A stretch of 64,000 nt of DNA, taken from Algibacter sp. (GTDB taxonomy: Bacteria > Bacteroidota > Bacteroidia > Flavobacteriales > Flavobacteriaceae). Position numbers and translations under genes: made by a program. The stretch lies in NCBI RefSeq assembly GCF_029245835.1, contig NZ_JAQWOO010000045.1, forward strand, positions 46,245 through 110,244, written 5' to 3'. Below the pieces are notes generated by a model that was given only the letters and a program-made list of their open reading frames with translations, did no database searches and was not told the DNA's origin. Positions 42,972 through 52,539 of this stretch are shown here, piece by piece (within the stretch, counting starts at the first letter, position 1; each line of letters opens with the position of its first letter).

Positions 42972-45239
42972 ATGAAAAAAATAACCAAATCAAAAGTAGT
43001 ATTCCTTTCAACATGTCCGCCAACAGAATGTGGCATTGCAACATTTACATCAGACCTAGTTTCAGCTATAAATAATGGTTTTGGTGATAGTATAGAACCA
43101 TTATTTTGCGATTTAACCCATAATCCAAAATTAAGTAATGGGCATTTTAGCCTCAACCCAAAAGACAAGGATGCTTATAGGACTTTGGCTAATCAAATAA
43201 ACGAAGATCCTTCAATTAAATTGGTACATATTCAGCATGAGTTTGGGCTGTTTGGCGGCACGTATGGGAATTATATTCTCAATTTTCTCGACACCATAAA
43301 AAAACCTGTGGCTATTACATTCCATAGTGTTATCCCTAATCCTGATTCAGAATTAAAATCCTTTGTAAAATTACTTACGTCTTATGTGAAATTGATTTTT
43401 GTTATGACCAAGAAATCGCAATCAATTTTAACTGAAGATTATGCAACAGAAAATGCTAAAATTACCTATATACCTCATGGTACACATATTGTAAATTATG
43501 CAGAACCCTCTGAAACAAAGAAAAAATTCAATTTAGAAAATCGTACCATACTCTCTACTTTTGGGCTTTTAAGCTCTGGTAAAAACATTGAAACAGCACT
43601 AAAAGCATTACCGGCAATTATCGAACAAACACCTAATGTTCTTTATTTGGTTATTGGAAAATCGCATCCAAATACCATTAAAAATGGTACTGATGATTAT
43701 CGTGAGTATCTTAGAAATATAGTAGAAATGTATAATCTAAATAACCATGTTGAATTTATAGACCGGTATTTAGAGATTAACGAACTCTTGGACTACCTCA
43801 AAGCAACAGACCTGTATTTATTTACTTCAAAAGACCCAAACCAAGCTGTGAGCGGTACGTTTTCCTATGCCATGAGTTGTGCTTGCCCAATGGTAGCAAC
43901 CTCAATACCTCATACCAGAGAGGTGCTAACACCAGATACTGGTATTATTGTAGATATTGAAGCACCTGAACAATTTTCTGAAGCAGTAAACAGCATTCTT
44001 GCAAATGATGTTTGGCGTAAATCTATGGCTATTAGCGCATTTCAGAAAACAAGGGAATCGTCTTGGGATAATGTTGCCATAAAACACATGAATACATACA
44101 ATAAGCATATTGATGCATTTGAAACGATTCCATTTAAACATCCAACAATTAATTTAAAACATATAAAGCGGTTAACGACGTCATTGGGGATCGTTCAATT
44201 CAGTAAAATTTCTGAACCAGATATGTCTTCTGGATATACATTAGATGATAATGCACGTGCATTAATTGCTATGTGTATGCATTATGAGCAGTTCAAGAAA
44301 TCATCAGACTTATCATATATAGATACTTATTTGTGTTTTATAGAACGTTGTCAAACAGACTCTGGCACTTTCATAAACTATGTGGATGAAAACAATAACG
44401 AACATATAAAAAACAACTACGTAAATCTGGAAGATTCTAATGCACGCGCTATTTGGGCTTTGGGAACACTAATTTCCTTAAAGGAACATTTACCAGAAAC
44501 CATGGTAAATAGAGCAATATTGTGTTTTCTAAACAGTACACAATGGATGCAAAACACATTATCGCCAAGAGCTATTGGGTTTGTAATAAAAGGCTCGTAT
44601 TTATATTATATTGGCGAACAAGATAAATTTGCAATATCAATTATTGAAAAACTATCACAAAATCTTATTACAAAATACGATGTTAACGCCATAAAAAGCT
44701 GGAAGTGGTTTGAAAACTATTTAACCTATGCCAATAGTATTTTGCCCGAAGCCATGCTTTATAGTTATTTAGCAACAGGTAAAGAGTCTTATAAAAGAGT
44801 GGCTATAGAGTCCTTTGATTTTCTATTGTCTAAAATGTTTATAAATGGACATTTTAAAGTGATTTCTAACCAAGGTTGGTATAAAAAAGATGCGTTACCG
44901 AATGATTATGGCGAGCAACCTATTGATGTTTCATATACCATACAAACTTTAAGACTTTTTTACAAAACCTTTGAGGACTTAAGGTATAAAACAAAAATGC
45001 AAAGCGCATTCAATTGGTTTTTAGGTAAAAATCACCTTAACCAGATTATGTACAACCCAAATACTGGTGGCTGTTATGATGGATTAGAAAAAGAAAATGT
45101 AAACTTAAACCAAGGTGCGGAATCTACTATTTGTTATTTGATAGCGCAAATTATTATGGAACAACGCAAAGCCGTTTCGTCTGGAAAAATAATTCACCTA
45201 CGACAAAAAAACATAAGCACGCATTTAAAAATATCTTAA
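42972..45239 (+). CDS. GT4-type glycosyltransferase with C-terminal alpha/alpha-toroid-like domain
   Basis: 755 aa. Residues 1-390 are a GT-B glycosyltransferase (STCPPTECGIATFTSDLV; HIQHEFGLFGGTYGNY; ILSTFGLLSSGKNIE; CPMVATSIPHTREVLTPDTG with the donor-binding Glu). Residues about 400-740 are a helical domain with LDDNARALIAM, LEDSNARAIWALG and GGCYDGLEKENVNLNQGAEST, as in glycan-processing toroids. Such two-domain proteins are paired with GH130 in several stress clusters. I infer synthesis and turnover of a mannose-containing storage or surface glycan. Confidence 0.83.
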   Translation: MKKITKSKVVFLSTCPPTECGIATFTSDLVSAINNGFGDSIEPLFCDLTHNPKLSNGHFSLNPKDKDAYRTLANQINEDPSIKLVHIQHEFGLFGGTYGNYILNFLDTIKKPVAITFHSVIPNPDSELKSFVKLLTSYVKLIFVMTKKSQSILTEDYATENAKITYIPHGTHIVNYAEPSETKKKFNLENRTILSTFGLLSSGKNIETALKALPAIIEQTPNVLYLVIGKSHPNTIKNGTDDYREYLRNIVEMYNLNNHVEFIDRYLEINELLDYLKATDLYLFTSKDPNQAVSGTFSYAMSCACPMVATSIPHTREVLTPDTGIIVDIEAPEQFSEAVNSILANDVWRKSMAISAFQKTRESSWDNVAIKHMNTYNKHIDAFETIPFKHPTINLKHIKRLTTSLGIVQFSKISEPDMSSGYTLDDNARALIAMCMHYEQFKKSSDLSYIDTYLCFIERCQTDSGTFINYVDENNNEHIKNNYVNLEDSNARAIWALGTLISLKEHLPETMVNRAILCFLNSTQWMQNTLSPRAIGFVIKGSYLYYIGEQDKFAISIIEKLSQNLITKYDVNAIKSWKWFENYLTYANSILPEAMLYSYLATGKESYKRVAIESFDFLLSKMFINGHFKVISNQGWYKKDALPNDYGEQPIDVSYTIQTLRLFYKTFEDLRYKTKMQSAFNWFLGKNHLNQIMYNPNTGGCYDGLEKENVNLNQGAESTICYLIAQIIMEQRKAVSSGKIIHLRQKNISTHLKIS

Positions 45240-45287
45240 TAAAGGTATTTGAATAAAGGGTATAAACTCGAAACGAAATGGCGCTAT

Positions 45288-45330
45288 TGACCCAGGTCAT
45301 TTCGCATGGTTAGGCTGCTTTGTAACTTTG
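45288..45330 (+). promoter_or_regulatory. Island palindrome and perfect -7 box
   Basis: Site TGACCCAGGTCA at 45288-45299, -7 TAACTTTG at 45323-45330, ATG 45360 thirty nt further. A textbook example of the regulon's geometry. Confidence 0.85.
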
Positions 45331-45359
45331 GATATTATAAACTTTAAAAACTTATTATT

Positions 45360-45860
45360 ATGAAAAAATTAGTTCTTTTTTTATTGGTTTGTGGTTTAAT
45401 CACACCAGTATTTGCGCAAATAATAGTGCTCGATACCGTTGAAATTCGCCCTATCAAATACAAATATCTTTTTGAAGTTGTAGATGATAATATTGATCAA
45501 AACGTAAAAAATTTACAGACAGCACTTGCAAAGTTTGATGTAAGAAAAGAAGAGTATTACAGTGATGACTATGATAATTATTCAGTAACGTTTAGGATAC
45601 CAGAAGGTTATGCTATTGCAGCCTACGACGAAGACGGCAAATTAATTAGAACCATTGAGCGATATAAAAACGTTAAACTACCGTTAGCTGTAAGTCAAGC
45701 CTTAGCTGAAAGGTTTCCCAATTGGGCTGTTGACAAAGATATTTATAAGGTGAGTTATTCTGAAGCAGAATGGGACTCTAAAAAAATCTATAAGTTAAAA
45801 TTGACCAATGGTGAAGAAACCGTTAGAGTTAAAACTGATGAAGATGGTAATTTTTTATAA
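45360..45860 (+). CDS. Secreted PepSY-like hypothetical protein
   Basis: 166 aa with a cleavable signal peptide (MKKLVLFLLVCGLITPVFAQ). The mature protein has two alpha-beta units with FPNWAVDKDIYKVSYSEAEWD and YKLKLTNGEETVRVKTDEDGNF, which recall PepSY-like/beta-lactamase-inhibitor-like folds of periplasmic proteins. Function unknown. Single-gene unit ending in a strong terminator. Confidence 0.72.
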   Translation: MKKLVLFLLVCGLITPVFAQIIVLDTVEIRPIKYKYLFEVVDDNIDQNVKNLQTALAKFDVRKEEYYSDDYDNYSVTFRIPEGYAIAAYDEDGKLIRTIERYKNVKLPLAVSQALAERFPNWAVDKDIYKVSYSEAEWDSKKIYKLKLTNGEETVRVKTDEDGNFL

Positions 45861-45909
45861 GGTTTTCAACTTATATCGTTACTGATTTAAAAAATTTCAT
45901 TAAAAAAAG

Positions 45910-45949
45910 AACATTGAATTTATTGATTTCAATGTTTTTTTTTTTTTTG
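45910..45949 (+). terminator. Rho-independent terminator
   Basis: Stem AACATTGAA/TTCAATGTT (45910-45918 and 45928-45936), 9-nt loop, followed by a run of 14 or more T. It also separates the convergent P-type ATPase. Confidence 0.9.
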
Positions 45950-45975
45950 ATTTATATGGTTTCAAGAAAACAGCA

Positions 45976-48633
45976 TTAAATCGTACCACCTAAGCGCTTA
46001 ATAATTTGTGCTAAAACCAATGAGCCTATTGAAAAAGCACCAATTATTAAAAACTGTTGAGCTGACAAAGTTATTAACGAAAGTGCTTGCGAAACTGCAG
46101 TAATACTATATGCCAAATAGGTTAAAATTGAACATAGCATAATAGCCAGCCAAACCCATATATTGGTGGTAACTTCATTTTTAAAAAATGACAAATGACG
46201 TGCAGGCATATTAAAAACGTTGAGTAATTGTGCAAAAACGAGCGTAAAAAAAGCCATGTTATTAATTTGCATCGACGACAAATTCAATACATAATAAGAA
46301 TACATCGTTATGCCTAAAACAGATAAACTTATGGTTATTCCATAAATAATGGTTGTTAGCCATAGTTGGGTTGTCATAAGCGGTTCCTTTGGATTTTTAG
46401 GTGGTAGTTGCATAATATCATCTTCACCTTTTCCTAATCCTAATGCTAAAGCAGGAAATATATCAGTAATAAGGTTTAAGAACAATATTTGCAAAGGCAA
46501 CAAGGGTGACGGTAAGTAAAGAATTGCGGCAACACCAACTGAAAGTATTTCAGCAAAGTTGCTTGATAATAAATACACAACAAATTGGCGTATATTCTGA
46601 AAAATAATGCGACCTTGCTTTATGGCCAATTCTGTTGCGGCAAACTTATCGTCTAATAAAATGATATCTGCTGCTTCTCTGGCAGCATCTGTACCTCTAA
46701 TTCCCATGGCAATGCCAATATCTGCTTTTTTCAATGCAGGCACATCATTAATACCATCACCAAGCATACCAACAACATGGTTGTTTTTTTGAAAGAATGT
46801 AATGATGGCTATTTTTTGTTCTGGTGTCACTCTTGCTAGAACCGAAGCCTTGAGAAATTGTTCTCTTTCATTTTTATTTAACGCTTCAATATTTAGAAAA
46901 TTGCTACCAATAAGAACCTTGGTCTCTGAAGTTTTCTCATCTAACAGACCAATGTCTGTTGCAATTTTTTTAGCAGTTCCAGGATGATCACCAGTAATCA
47001 TTATAACCTTTATACCCGCTTTTTTATAACTTTCAATAATTGGTTTTACATCGTTCCTTGCTGGGTCTATAAAACCAATAATACCGATAAACGTAAGCTG
47101 TTCGTTTAGTCCTTTATTTTTAGGTTTTGTTTTGGTCTCTGTATAGGCAAAAGCTAGAGTACGCAGCCCTTTTAATGCCAAATTATTTACTTTTTCAGAC
47201 CATGTTTCTTTGTTTTTAAAAGGTTTTATTTTACCATTTTTCAATAGTGTATTGCATTTGGAAACTACTGTTTCAAAAGCACCTTTTACAAATACGCCAT
47301 AACCAGATTTATCAGGATTGGAATTAATGGTCAACATCATTTTACTTTCAGTACTAAACGGTACTTTTTCAATTTCTGAGTAATTATTACGAATTGCCTT
47401 CAAATTAAATCCTTTTTGCTCAGCAAAATCCAATAGCGCTAAATCTATGCCATCGCCATGTCTATCATCAGAAGATAATTGCACATCGTTACATAAGATA
47501 CCTGTAACTACTAATTTATAAAAGGCATCATTTTGATTTAATTCTGAAACTGGTAGCGTTTCATAATCCTTTATATTTTCAATGGATTGTGTGCCAAATT
47601 CCAGTGTTTGTACTTTCATTTCATCTTCGGTAAGCGTTCCTGTTTTATCTGTACAAATAATATTGGTGGCACCTAAGGTTTCTACATCTTCCAGTTTTTT
47701 GATGATGACCTTTTTTTTTGAAAGCCTAATCATACCATGCGCCAAGGCTATAGTAGCAACGATGGGAAGACCTTCAGGAATAGTTGCAACTGCTAGAGCG
47801 ATACCTGTTTCAATCATTAACAGCATGTCTTTTCCTGTAATAATACCTGAAATAATAATGAATGCAGCAAAAAATAAGGTAAGCCAAATTAGGCGATTGC
47901 TCAATTTTCTTAATTTTTTTTCGAGAGGCGTACGTTCTTGTTTGGCGCTGATAGCCATTTGTTGAATTTCTCCCAATTGGGTTAACATGCCAGTTGCCAC
48001 GATGATTGCTTTTGCTCTTCCCGAAAGAACAGTAGTGCCTTTGAAGACCATATTGGTCTGTGACACAATAGCTATGTTATTATCTAGAGCATTGGTTTGT
48101 TTTTCTACTGAAGCACTTTCTCCAGTTAATACAGCTTCTTTTACTAATAAGTTTTCAGTAGCACACAAGCGTGCATCGGCTGGCACCACATCACCACTTT
48201 CTAGGATTATAATATCACCAGGAACCAGCGAAGTTATCTTTATTTTTACGTTATTTCCATCTCTAAGAACACGAGATTTTACGTATTTTAAACCTATTTT
48301 GCGAAGCGCTTCAAGTGATTGTATTGCTTGTAACTCCATACTAAAACCAATTGCAACTGTAATTAAAATAACAATAAGAATGGCAATGCCTTCTAGCCAG
48401 TCTTGAAATCCGAATGCTAGTATTGTAGCGGCAGTTAGAATATAAATGATGGGATCTGCGAATTGGTTAGCTAAAATTTTAAACTTATTTTGTCTCGCCT
48501 GCTGGATGATATCATTTTGTTTATATCGAAGCAGGCGTTTTGCGGCTTCTTTAGAGCTTAACCCTTTATCAATATTAGTCTCTAGTTTTTTTGCAACATT
48601 TTGAAAAGAATTAGAAAAAGGATTAGGTGTCAT
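45976..48633 (-). CDS. P2-type cation-transporting ATPase (calcium-type)
   Basis: 885 aa. The actuator motif is LTGESASVEK. M4 has TIPEGLP. The phosphorylation site is CTDKTGTLTED, and the hinge GDGINDVPALKKADIGIAMG. M6 has NLITDIFPALALGLG. This arrangement is that of SERCA/PMCA-like P2 ATPases, so Ca2+ or another divalent cation is likely. It lies downstream of Hsp20 on the same strand, after a large hairpin, and has no palindrome of its own. A second P2 ATPase follows at 50-52.5 kb. Confidence 0.9.
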   Translation of the reverse strand: MTPNPFSNSFQNVAKKLETNIDKGLSSKEAAKRLLRYKQNDIIQQARQNKFKILANQFADPIIYILTAATILAFGFQDWLEGIAILIVILITVAIGFSMELQAIQSLEALRKIGLKYVKSRVLRDGNNVKIKITSLVPGDIIILESGDVVPADARLCATENLLVKEAVLTGESASVEKQTNALDNNIAIVSQTNMVFKGTTVLSGRAKAIIVATGMLTQLGEIQQMAISAKQERTPLEKKLRKLSNRLIWLTLFFAAFIIISGIITGKDMLLMIETGIALAVATIPEGLPIVATIALAHGMIRLSKKKVIIKKLEDVETLGATNIICTDKTGTLTEDEMKVQTLEFGTQSIENIKDYETLPVSELNQNDAFYKLVVTGILCNDVQLSSDDRHGDGIDLALLDFAEQKGFNLKAIRNNYSEIEKVPFSTESKMMLTINSNPDKSGYGVFVKGAFETVVSKCNTLLKNGKIKPFKNKETWSEKVNNLALKGLRTLAFAYTETKTKPKNKGLNEQLTFIGIIGFIDPARNDVKPIIESYKKAGIKVIMITGDHPGTAKKIATDIGLLDEKTSETKVLIGSNFLNIEALNKNEREQFLKASVLARVTPEQKIAIITFFQKNNHVVGMLGDGINDVPALKKADIGIAMGIRGTDAAREAADIILLDDKFAATELAIKQGRIIFQNIRQFVVYLLSSNFAEILSVGVAAILYLPSPLLPLQILFLNLITDIFPALALGLGKGEDDIMQLPPKNPKEPLMTTQLWLTTIIYGITISLSVLGITMYSYYVLNLSSMQINNMAFFTLVFAQLLNVFNMPARHLSFFKNEVTTNIWVWLAIMLCSILTYLAYSITAVSQALSLITLSAQQFLIIGAFSIGSLVLAQIIKRLGGTI

Positions 48634-48670
48634 TTTGAAACGGTTTTAATTCAAAATTTAATTATTAAAA

Positions 48671-48747
48671 AGGGTGACATATAAAAATCACCCTCTACAA
48701 AACCATAATACTTTAAGTGATTACTATGTTTTAAGTAGAGGGTGATT
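48671..48747 (-). terminator. Overlapping hairpins between Hsp20 and the P-type ATPase
   Basis: AATCACCCTCTAC (48686-48698) pairs perfectly with GTAGAGGGTGATT (48735-48747). On the minus strand this 13-bp stem is followed by a T-run and then TCACCCT (48671-48677 complement), which can pair with the same GGGTGA arm. The two structures exclude each other, so this may be a terminator or an attenuator for the ATPase gene. Confidence 0.6.
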
Positions 48748-48789
48748 AATAACCAAAAAAAGAACTGCTTCAGTTAGAAATGAAGGCTG

Positions 48790-49260
48790 TTATGCAATTT
48801 CTATTTTCTTTGGTTTTAGTTTTTTGGCTTCTGCCTTTTTTTTGAGGTCGAAACTTAAAATTCCATCATGGTATCTTGCCTTTACATCTTCCTCTTTTAC
48901 GGTTTCTGGTAGCTGTAAGGATCTAGAAAACGAATTATAACTAAACTCTTGTCTTGTGTAATTGTCATCTTTCTCTTCTTTAGAATCTGATTTTTCCGCA
49001 GAAATATTAAGGCATCCATTATCAATGGTGACTTCAAAATCTTTTTTTGAGAAACCAGGTGCGGCAAGTTCTATTTCAAACTTATCATCTTCCTCTTTAA
49101 TATTTAGAGCAGGTTCACTTGAATTTCCGTTCCAAAAATCATCTAATATTGATGGGCCATTCCATAATCGATTGCCAAAAAAATCATCTGTATCGAAAAA
49201 ATCTCTGGTTGCAAGACCACCAAATGGTCTTATTCTGTTTCTAAATTTTACTAGTGACAT
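48790..49260 (-). CDS. Small heat-shock protein, Hsp20/alpha-crystallin
   Basis: 156 aa from ATG 49260 (MSLVKFRNRIRPFGGL); the upstream start at 49284 is too close to the -7 box. The alpha-crystallin domain (about 50-145) has PALNIKEEDDKFEIELAAPGF, DNGCLNISAEK, YNSFSRSLQLPE and the closing GILSFDLKKK. It is an ATP-independent holdase. Hsp20 is a constant member of dormancy regulons. Palindrome promoter present. Confidence 0.92.
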   Translation of the reverse strand: MSLVKFRNRIRPFGGLATRDFFDTDDFFGNRLWNGPSILDDFWNGNSSEPALNIKEEDDKFEIELAAPGFSKKDFEVTIDNGCLNISAEKSDSKEEKDDNYTRQEFSYNSFSRSLQLPETVKEEDVKARYHDGILSFDLKKKAEAKKLKPKKIEIA

Positions 49261-49295
49261 AATTTTAATATTTAAGTTATACAATTTATCTATAG

Positions 49296-49338
49296 CTAAA
49301 ATATTGTAGAATTAGAGGTTGTGAAATGATGTGGGTCA
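49296..49338 (-). promoter_or_regulatory. Island palindrome and -7 box for Hsp20
   Basis: Site TGATGTGGGTCA at 49327-49338 (minus strand TGACCCACATCA), -7 TATTTTAG (49303-49296), ATG 49260. Confidence 0.7.
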
Positions 49339-49371
49339 GTTCGTTAAATTGTATTTCAAAAATGCTAAAAC

Positions 49372-49794
49372 TCAATTTTTTATTAAACTACTATATTGCT
49401 CGAAATCTAATTTTCCTTCAAATATTAAAATTGATTTTTCTATTATTTCTTCTGCTTTTACCGAATTAAAGCCTAAACCAATAGCATATTTGAGAATAAG
49501 ACTTTTTTCTTTTGGCTCAATACGGTTATCTGCATAGATTATTTTAAACAAATCAAATAGAAGTTCTAGCCTAATTTCAAATGAATTATTAGGTAAAATT
49601 GGGTGTTGTTCAGGATTTTTTATTATCATTTTGTATTCATCTTTTGATATTCCCAACTTTTGTGAAAAACGCTGAATAACCGCTTGCTCTTCAGCGTTTA
49701 TTGTACCATCAACTTTTGCTAAATTTATTATGGATGCGAAATGAGCAAGATTATTTCGTTGTTCGCTTGATTCAAATTTGTTTACAATTGCCAT
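49372..49794 (-). CDS. TerB-like protein
   Basis: 140 aa, all-helical. Two repeats of the TerB motif with acidic loops: LAHFASIINLAKVDGTINAEE and LLFDLFKIIYADNRIEPKE. TerB-fold proteins bind metal ions and occur with tellurite/stress genes; the function is not known. A related fragment is at 57525. No palindrome upstream. Confidence 0.75.
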   Translation of the reverse strand: MAIVNKFESSEQRNNLAHFASIINLAKVDGTINAEEQAVIQRFSQKLGISKDEYKMIIKNPEQHPILPNNSFEIRLELLFDLFKIIYADNRIEPKEKSLILKYAIGLGFNSVKAEEIIEKSILIFEGKLDFEQYSSLIKN

Positions 49795-49956
49795 GATATA
49801 AATGTTTTTTATGTTTTGGGTTGAATCTTCAATAAGTTTTAGGTCTTGTAATTATTCACACCTCATATTCTTCCCTTAAATTAAACAATATTTAGTTTCT
49901 ACTTATGCAGAATCTATTCAGTTTTATCCATTACTATATTTTAATTAATAGCAACA

Positions 49957-52539
49957 TTACGCTTTAGTAGCTTTTAATCTTTTAATCCATTTTTCTAATT
50001 CCACAGCCCAAAAGACAACACTCGATACGGCTAATGTAATACCTAGTTCTGTCAAGGATAATGGTTGTGTTTTGAAGATGTTGTTAAAGAATGGCACATA
50101 GATTATGATAAGTTGAAGCGCAAAGGTTATTAATAATGCCCCTAACATAGGCTTATTGGAAAACACGCCTATTTTAAAAATAGATTCCTTTTCTGAGCGA
50201 ATAGCCATAACGTGCCCCATTTGGCTAAAACACAATACGGTAAAAGTCATGGTTTGCCAATTGATATTTTCATGATGTATTGCCCATGCTTGCATACCAA
50301 GTGTTACAGAACCCATAAAGAAACCTACCCACAGAATATGTGCTGCCATACCATCTGCAAAGATACTCTGTTTTGGATGTCTTGGTGGGCGCTTCATGAT
50401 ATCAGATTCAGAGGGCTCTGATGCCAGTGCGAGTCCAGGTAAACCATCAGTGACAAGATTAACCCATAAAATATGTATGGCTAAAAGTGGTATTGGTAAT
50501 CCAAAAAATGGGGCAAGTAATATGGCCCATATTTCACTTGAATTGCCCGTCATTATATATTTAATGAATTTTAGGATATTATCAAATATCTTTCTGCCAT
50601 GTTTTACCGCTACAACAATAGTAGCAAAATTATCATCTAATAAAATCATGTGCGAGGCTTCTTTGGTTACCTCTGTGCCATTAATACCCATAGCAACGCC
50701 TATATCTGCATTTTTAAGTGCTGGCGCATCATTAACACCATCGCCCGTCATCGCAACAAATTGATTTTTGTCTTGCAATGCTTTAACGATTTTTAGCTTT
50801 TGTTCTGGATTTACTCTGGCATATACACGTACTTTTTCAACAATCTTTTCAAAATTATCTTCACTTAGTTTGGCCAATTCAGTGCCGTTTAATATCATAT
50901 CTTCCAAAGAAGAAATTATTCCAAGTTGTTTTGCAATGGCTTGGGCGGTAAGTTTATGGTCACCAGTAATCATAACGGGTATAATACCTGCATCCTTGCA
51001 TTCTTTTACTGCTTGTTTAGCTTCCTCACGCGGTGGGTCTATCATTCCTACAAAGCCTATAAGAGTAAGGTCTTTTTCCATTTCAGAAGCGTTTAAACTT
51101 TTGGGAAGTGAGGGCAATAGCCTTATGGCATAACCTAAAATACGATAGCCTCTTTCTGCCATTTTATTGGCCTTATATTCAAATTCAGGAACATGTGGTT
51201 TTTGCTTATCAACAAGTTTTCCTAATAAAACGTCTACAGCTCCTTTGGTAATAGCAAGAATTCCACTATCTGTTTTGTGAAAGGTAGTCATGCACTTTCT
51301 AATAGAATCGAAAGGTAATTCTGCTATTCTTGGTACTATTTTTTCAAGACGATTTCTTTCAACATCCTTATGGTATGCATACTGAACTAATGCTACTTCG
51401 GTAGAATCTCCTAACCATTTACCATCTTTATCTCTTATAACATCGTTGTTTAAAGCTATTGCATTTAGAAGCGTATTTTTATTTTTAAAAACGGATAAGG
51501 GTTCGGCATCCATTGTTTCAAAGACTTCTTGAACGGTCATTTTATTCAACGTAAGTGTGCCTGTTTTATCTGAGCAGATATAGGTTACCGAGCCTAAGGT
51601 TTCAACAGCTGGAAGTTTTCTGATAAGGGCATTGTTTTTAGCCAATCGTTTGGCGCCAAAGGCCAGTGTTATAGTTACAAGAGCTGGCATTGCCTCTGGT
51701 ATAGCGGCAACGGCAAGGGAAATTGAAATTATCAACATATTTAGAATACTTTCCCCACGCAACCAGCCAATTGCAAAGATTACAGCACAAAGTATAAGTA
51801 TAATAACAGAGAGTTTTTTACCAAATGTGTCTAGTCGCTTTTGTAAAGGGGTTTCTATTTCATCGGTTTGAATCATTTTGGCAATATGACCCAATTCGGT
51901 TTTCATTCCTGTGGCTACTACATAGGCAAGTGCTCTCCCTTTTGAAATAAAAGTACCTTTGAAACCCATATTTATGCGGTCTCCTAATACATAATCTTTT
52001 TCGGGAAGTTCATTTGGGTTTTTCTCTACATTAAGGGATTCACCTGTAAGTGCAGATTCATCTACTTTAACTTGATAGGTTTCGAAAAAGCGAACATCAG
52101 CAGGAAGAATATTGCCCGCTTCAAGAGACACCACATCTCCTTGTACCAATTCGGAAGCAGGTATGTCTAATGTTTCGCCATTTCTTATAACACGTGCATT
52201 ACTAGAAGCCATACTTTTTAATGCTTCCATGGCTTTTTCTGCTCTATATTCTTGCACAAAGCCAACGAGTGCATTGAGTACAACAATAATAAGAATAATG
52301 ATGGTGTCTATTAAATCTCCTAAAACACCAGATATTATGGCCGCTGCAATCAGTATAAGAATCATAAAATCCGTAAACTGATGAAGCAGCATTTTTAAGA
52401 TGGTCTTCTTTTTTGTATCCTCAATTTCATTTTTACCATATTCTACAAGTCGTTGTGCAGCATCTGTTGCGTTAATACCAGATGTGCTTGTATTTAATAG
52501 CTGTGAAATCTCCGTAAGTGGTAGTAGATGCCAATTCAT
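49957..52539 (-). CDS. P2-type cation-transporting ATPase (calcium-type)
   Basis: 860 aa. TGES in LTGESLNVEKN, M4 motif AIPEAMP, phosphorylation site CSDKTGTLTLNKM, hinge GDGVNDAPALKNADIGVAMG, M6 NLVTDGLPGLALASEP. The N-terminal cation-ATPase domain (WHLLPLTEISQLLNTS) is present. It overlaps the upstream antiporter gene by one base, so the two are translated together and probably handle the same ion, most likely Ca2+. It is a paralogue of the ATPase at 46-48.6 kb but not a recent copy. Confidence 0.92.
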   Translation of the reverse strand: MNWHLLPLTEISQLLNTSTSGINATDAAQRLVEYGKNEIEDTKKKTILKMLLHQFTDFMILILIAAAIISGVLGDLIDTIIILIIVVLNALVGFVQEYRAEKAMEALKSMASSNARVIRNGETLDIPASELVQGDVVSLEAGNILPADVRFFETYQVKVDESALTGESLNVEKNPNELPEKDYVLGDRINMGFKGTFISKGRALAYVVATGMKTELGHIAKMIQTDEIETPLQKRLDTFGKKLSVIILILCAVIFAIGWLRGESILNMLIISISLAVAAIPEAMPALVTITLAFGAKRLAKNNALIRKLPAVETLGSVTYICSDKTGTLTLNKMTVQEVFETMDAEPLSVFKNKNTLLNAIALNNDVIRDKDGKWLGDSTEVALVQYAYHKDVERNRLEKIVPRIAELPFDSIRKCMTTFHKTDSGILAITKGAVDVLLGKLVDKQKPHVPEFEYKANKMAERGYRILGYAIRLLPSLPKSLNASEMEKDLTLIGFVGMIDPPREEAKQAVKECKDAGIIPVMITGDHKLTAQAIAKQLGIISSLEDMILNGTELAKLSEDNFEKIVEKVRVYARVNPEQKLKIVKALQDKNQFVAMTGDGVNDAPALKNADIGVAMGINGTEVTKEASHMILLDDNFATIVVAVKHGRKIFDNILKFIKYIMTGNSSEIWAILLAPFFGLPIPLLAIHILWVNLVTDGLPGLALASEPSESDIMKRPPRHPKQSIFADGMAAHILWVGFFMGSVTLGMQAWAIHHENINWQTMTFTVLCFSQMGHVMAIRSEKESIFKIGVFSNKPMLGALLITFALQLIIIYVPFFNNIFKTQPLSLTELGITLAVSSVVFWAVELEKWIKRLKATKA

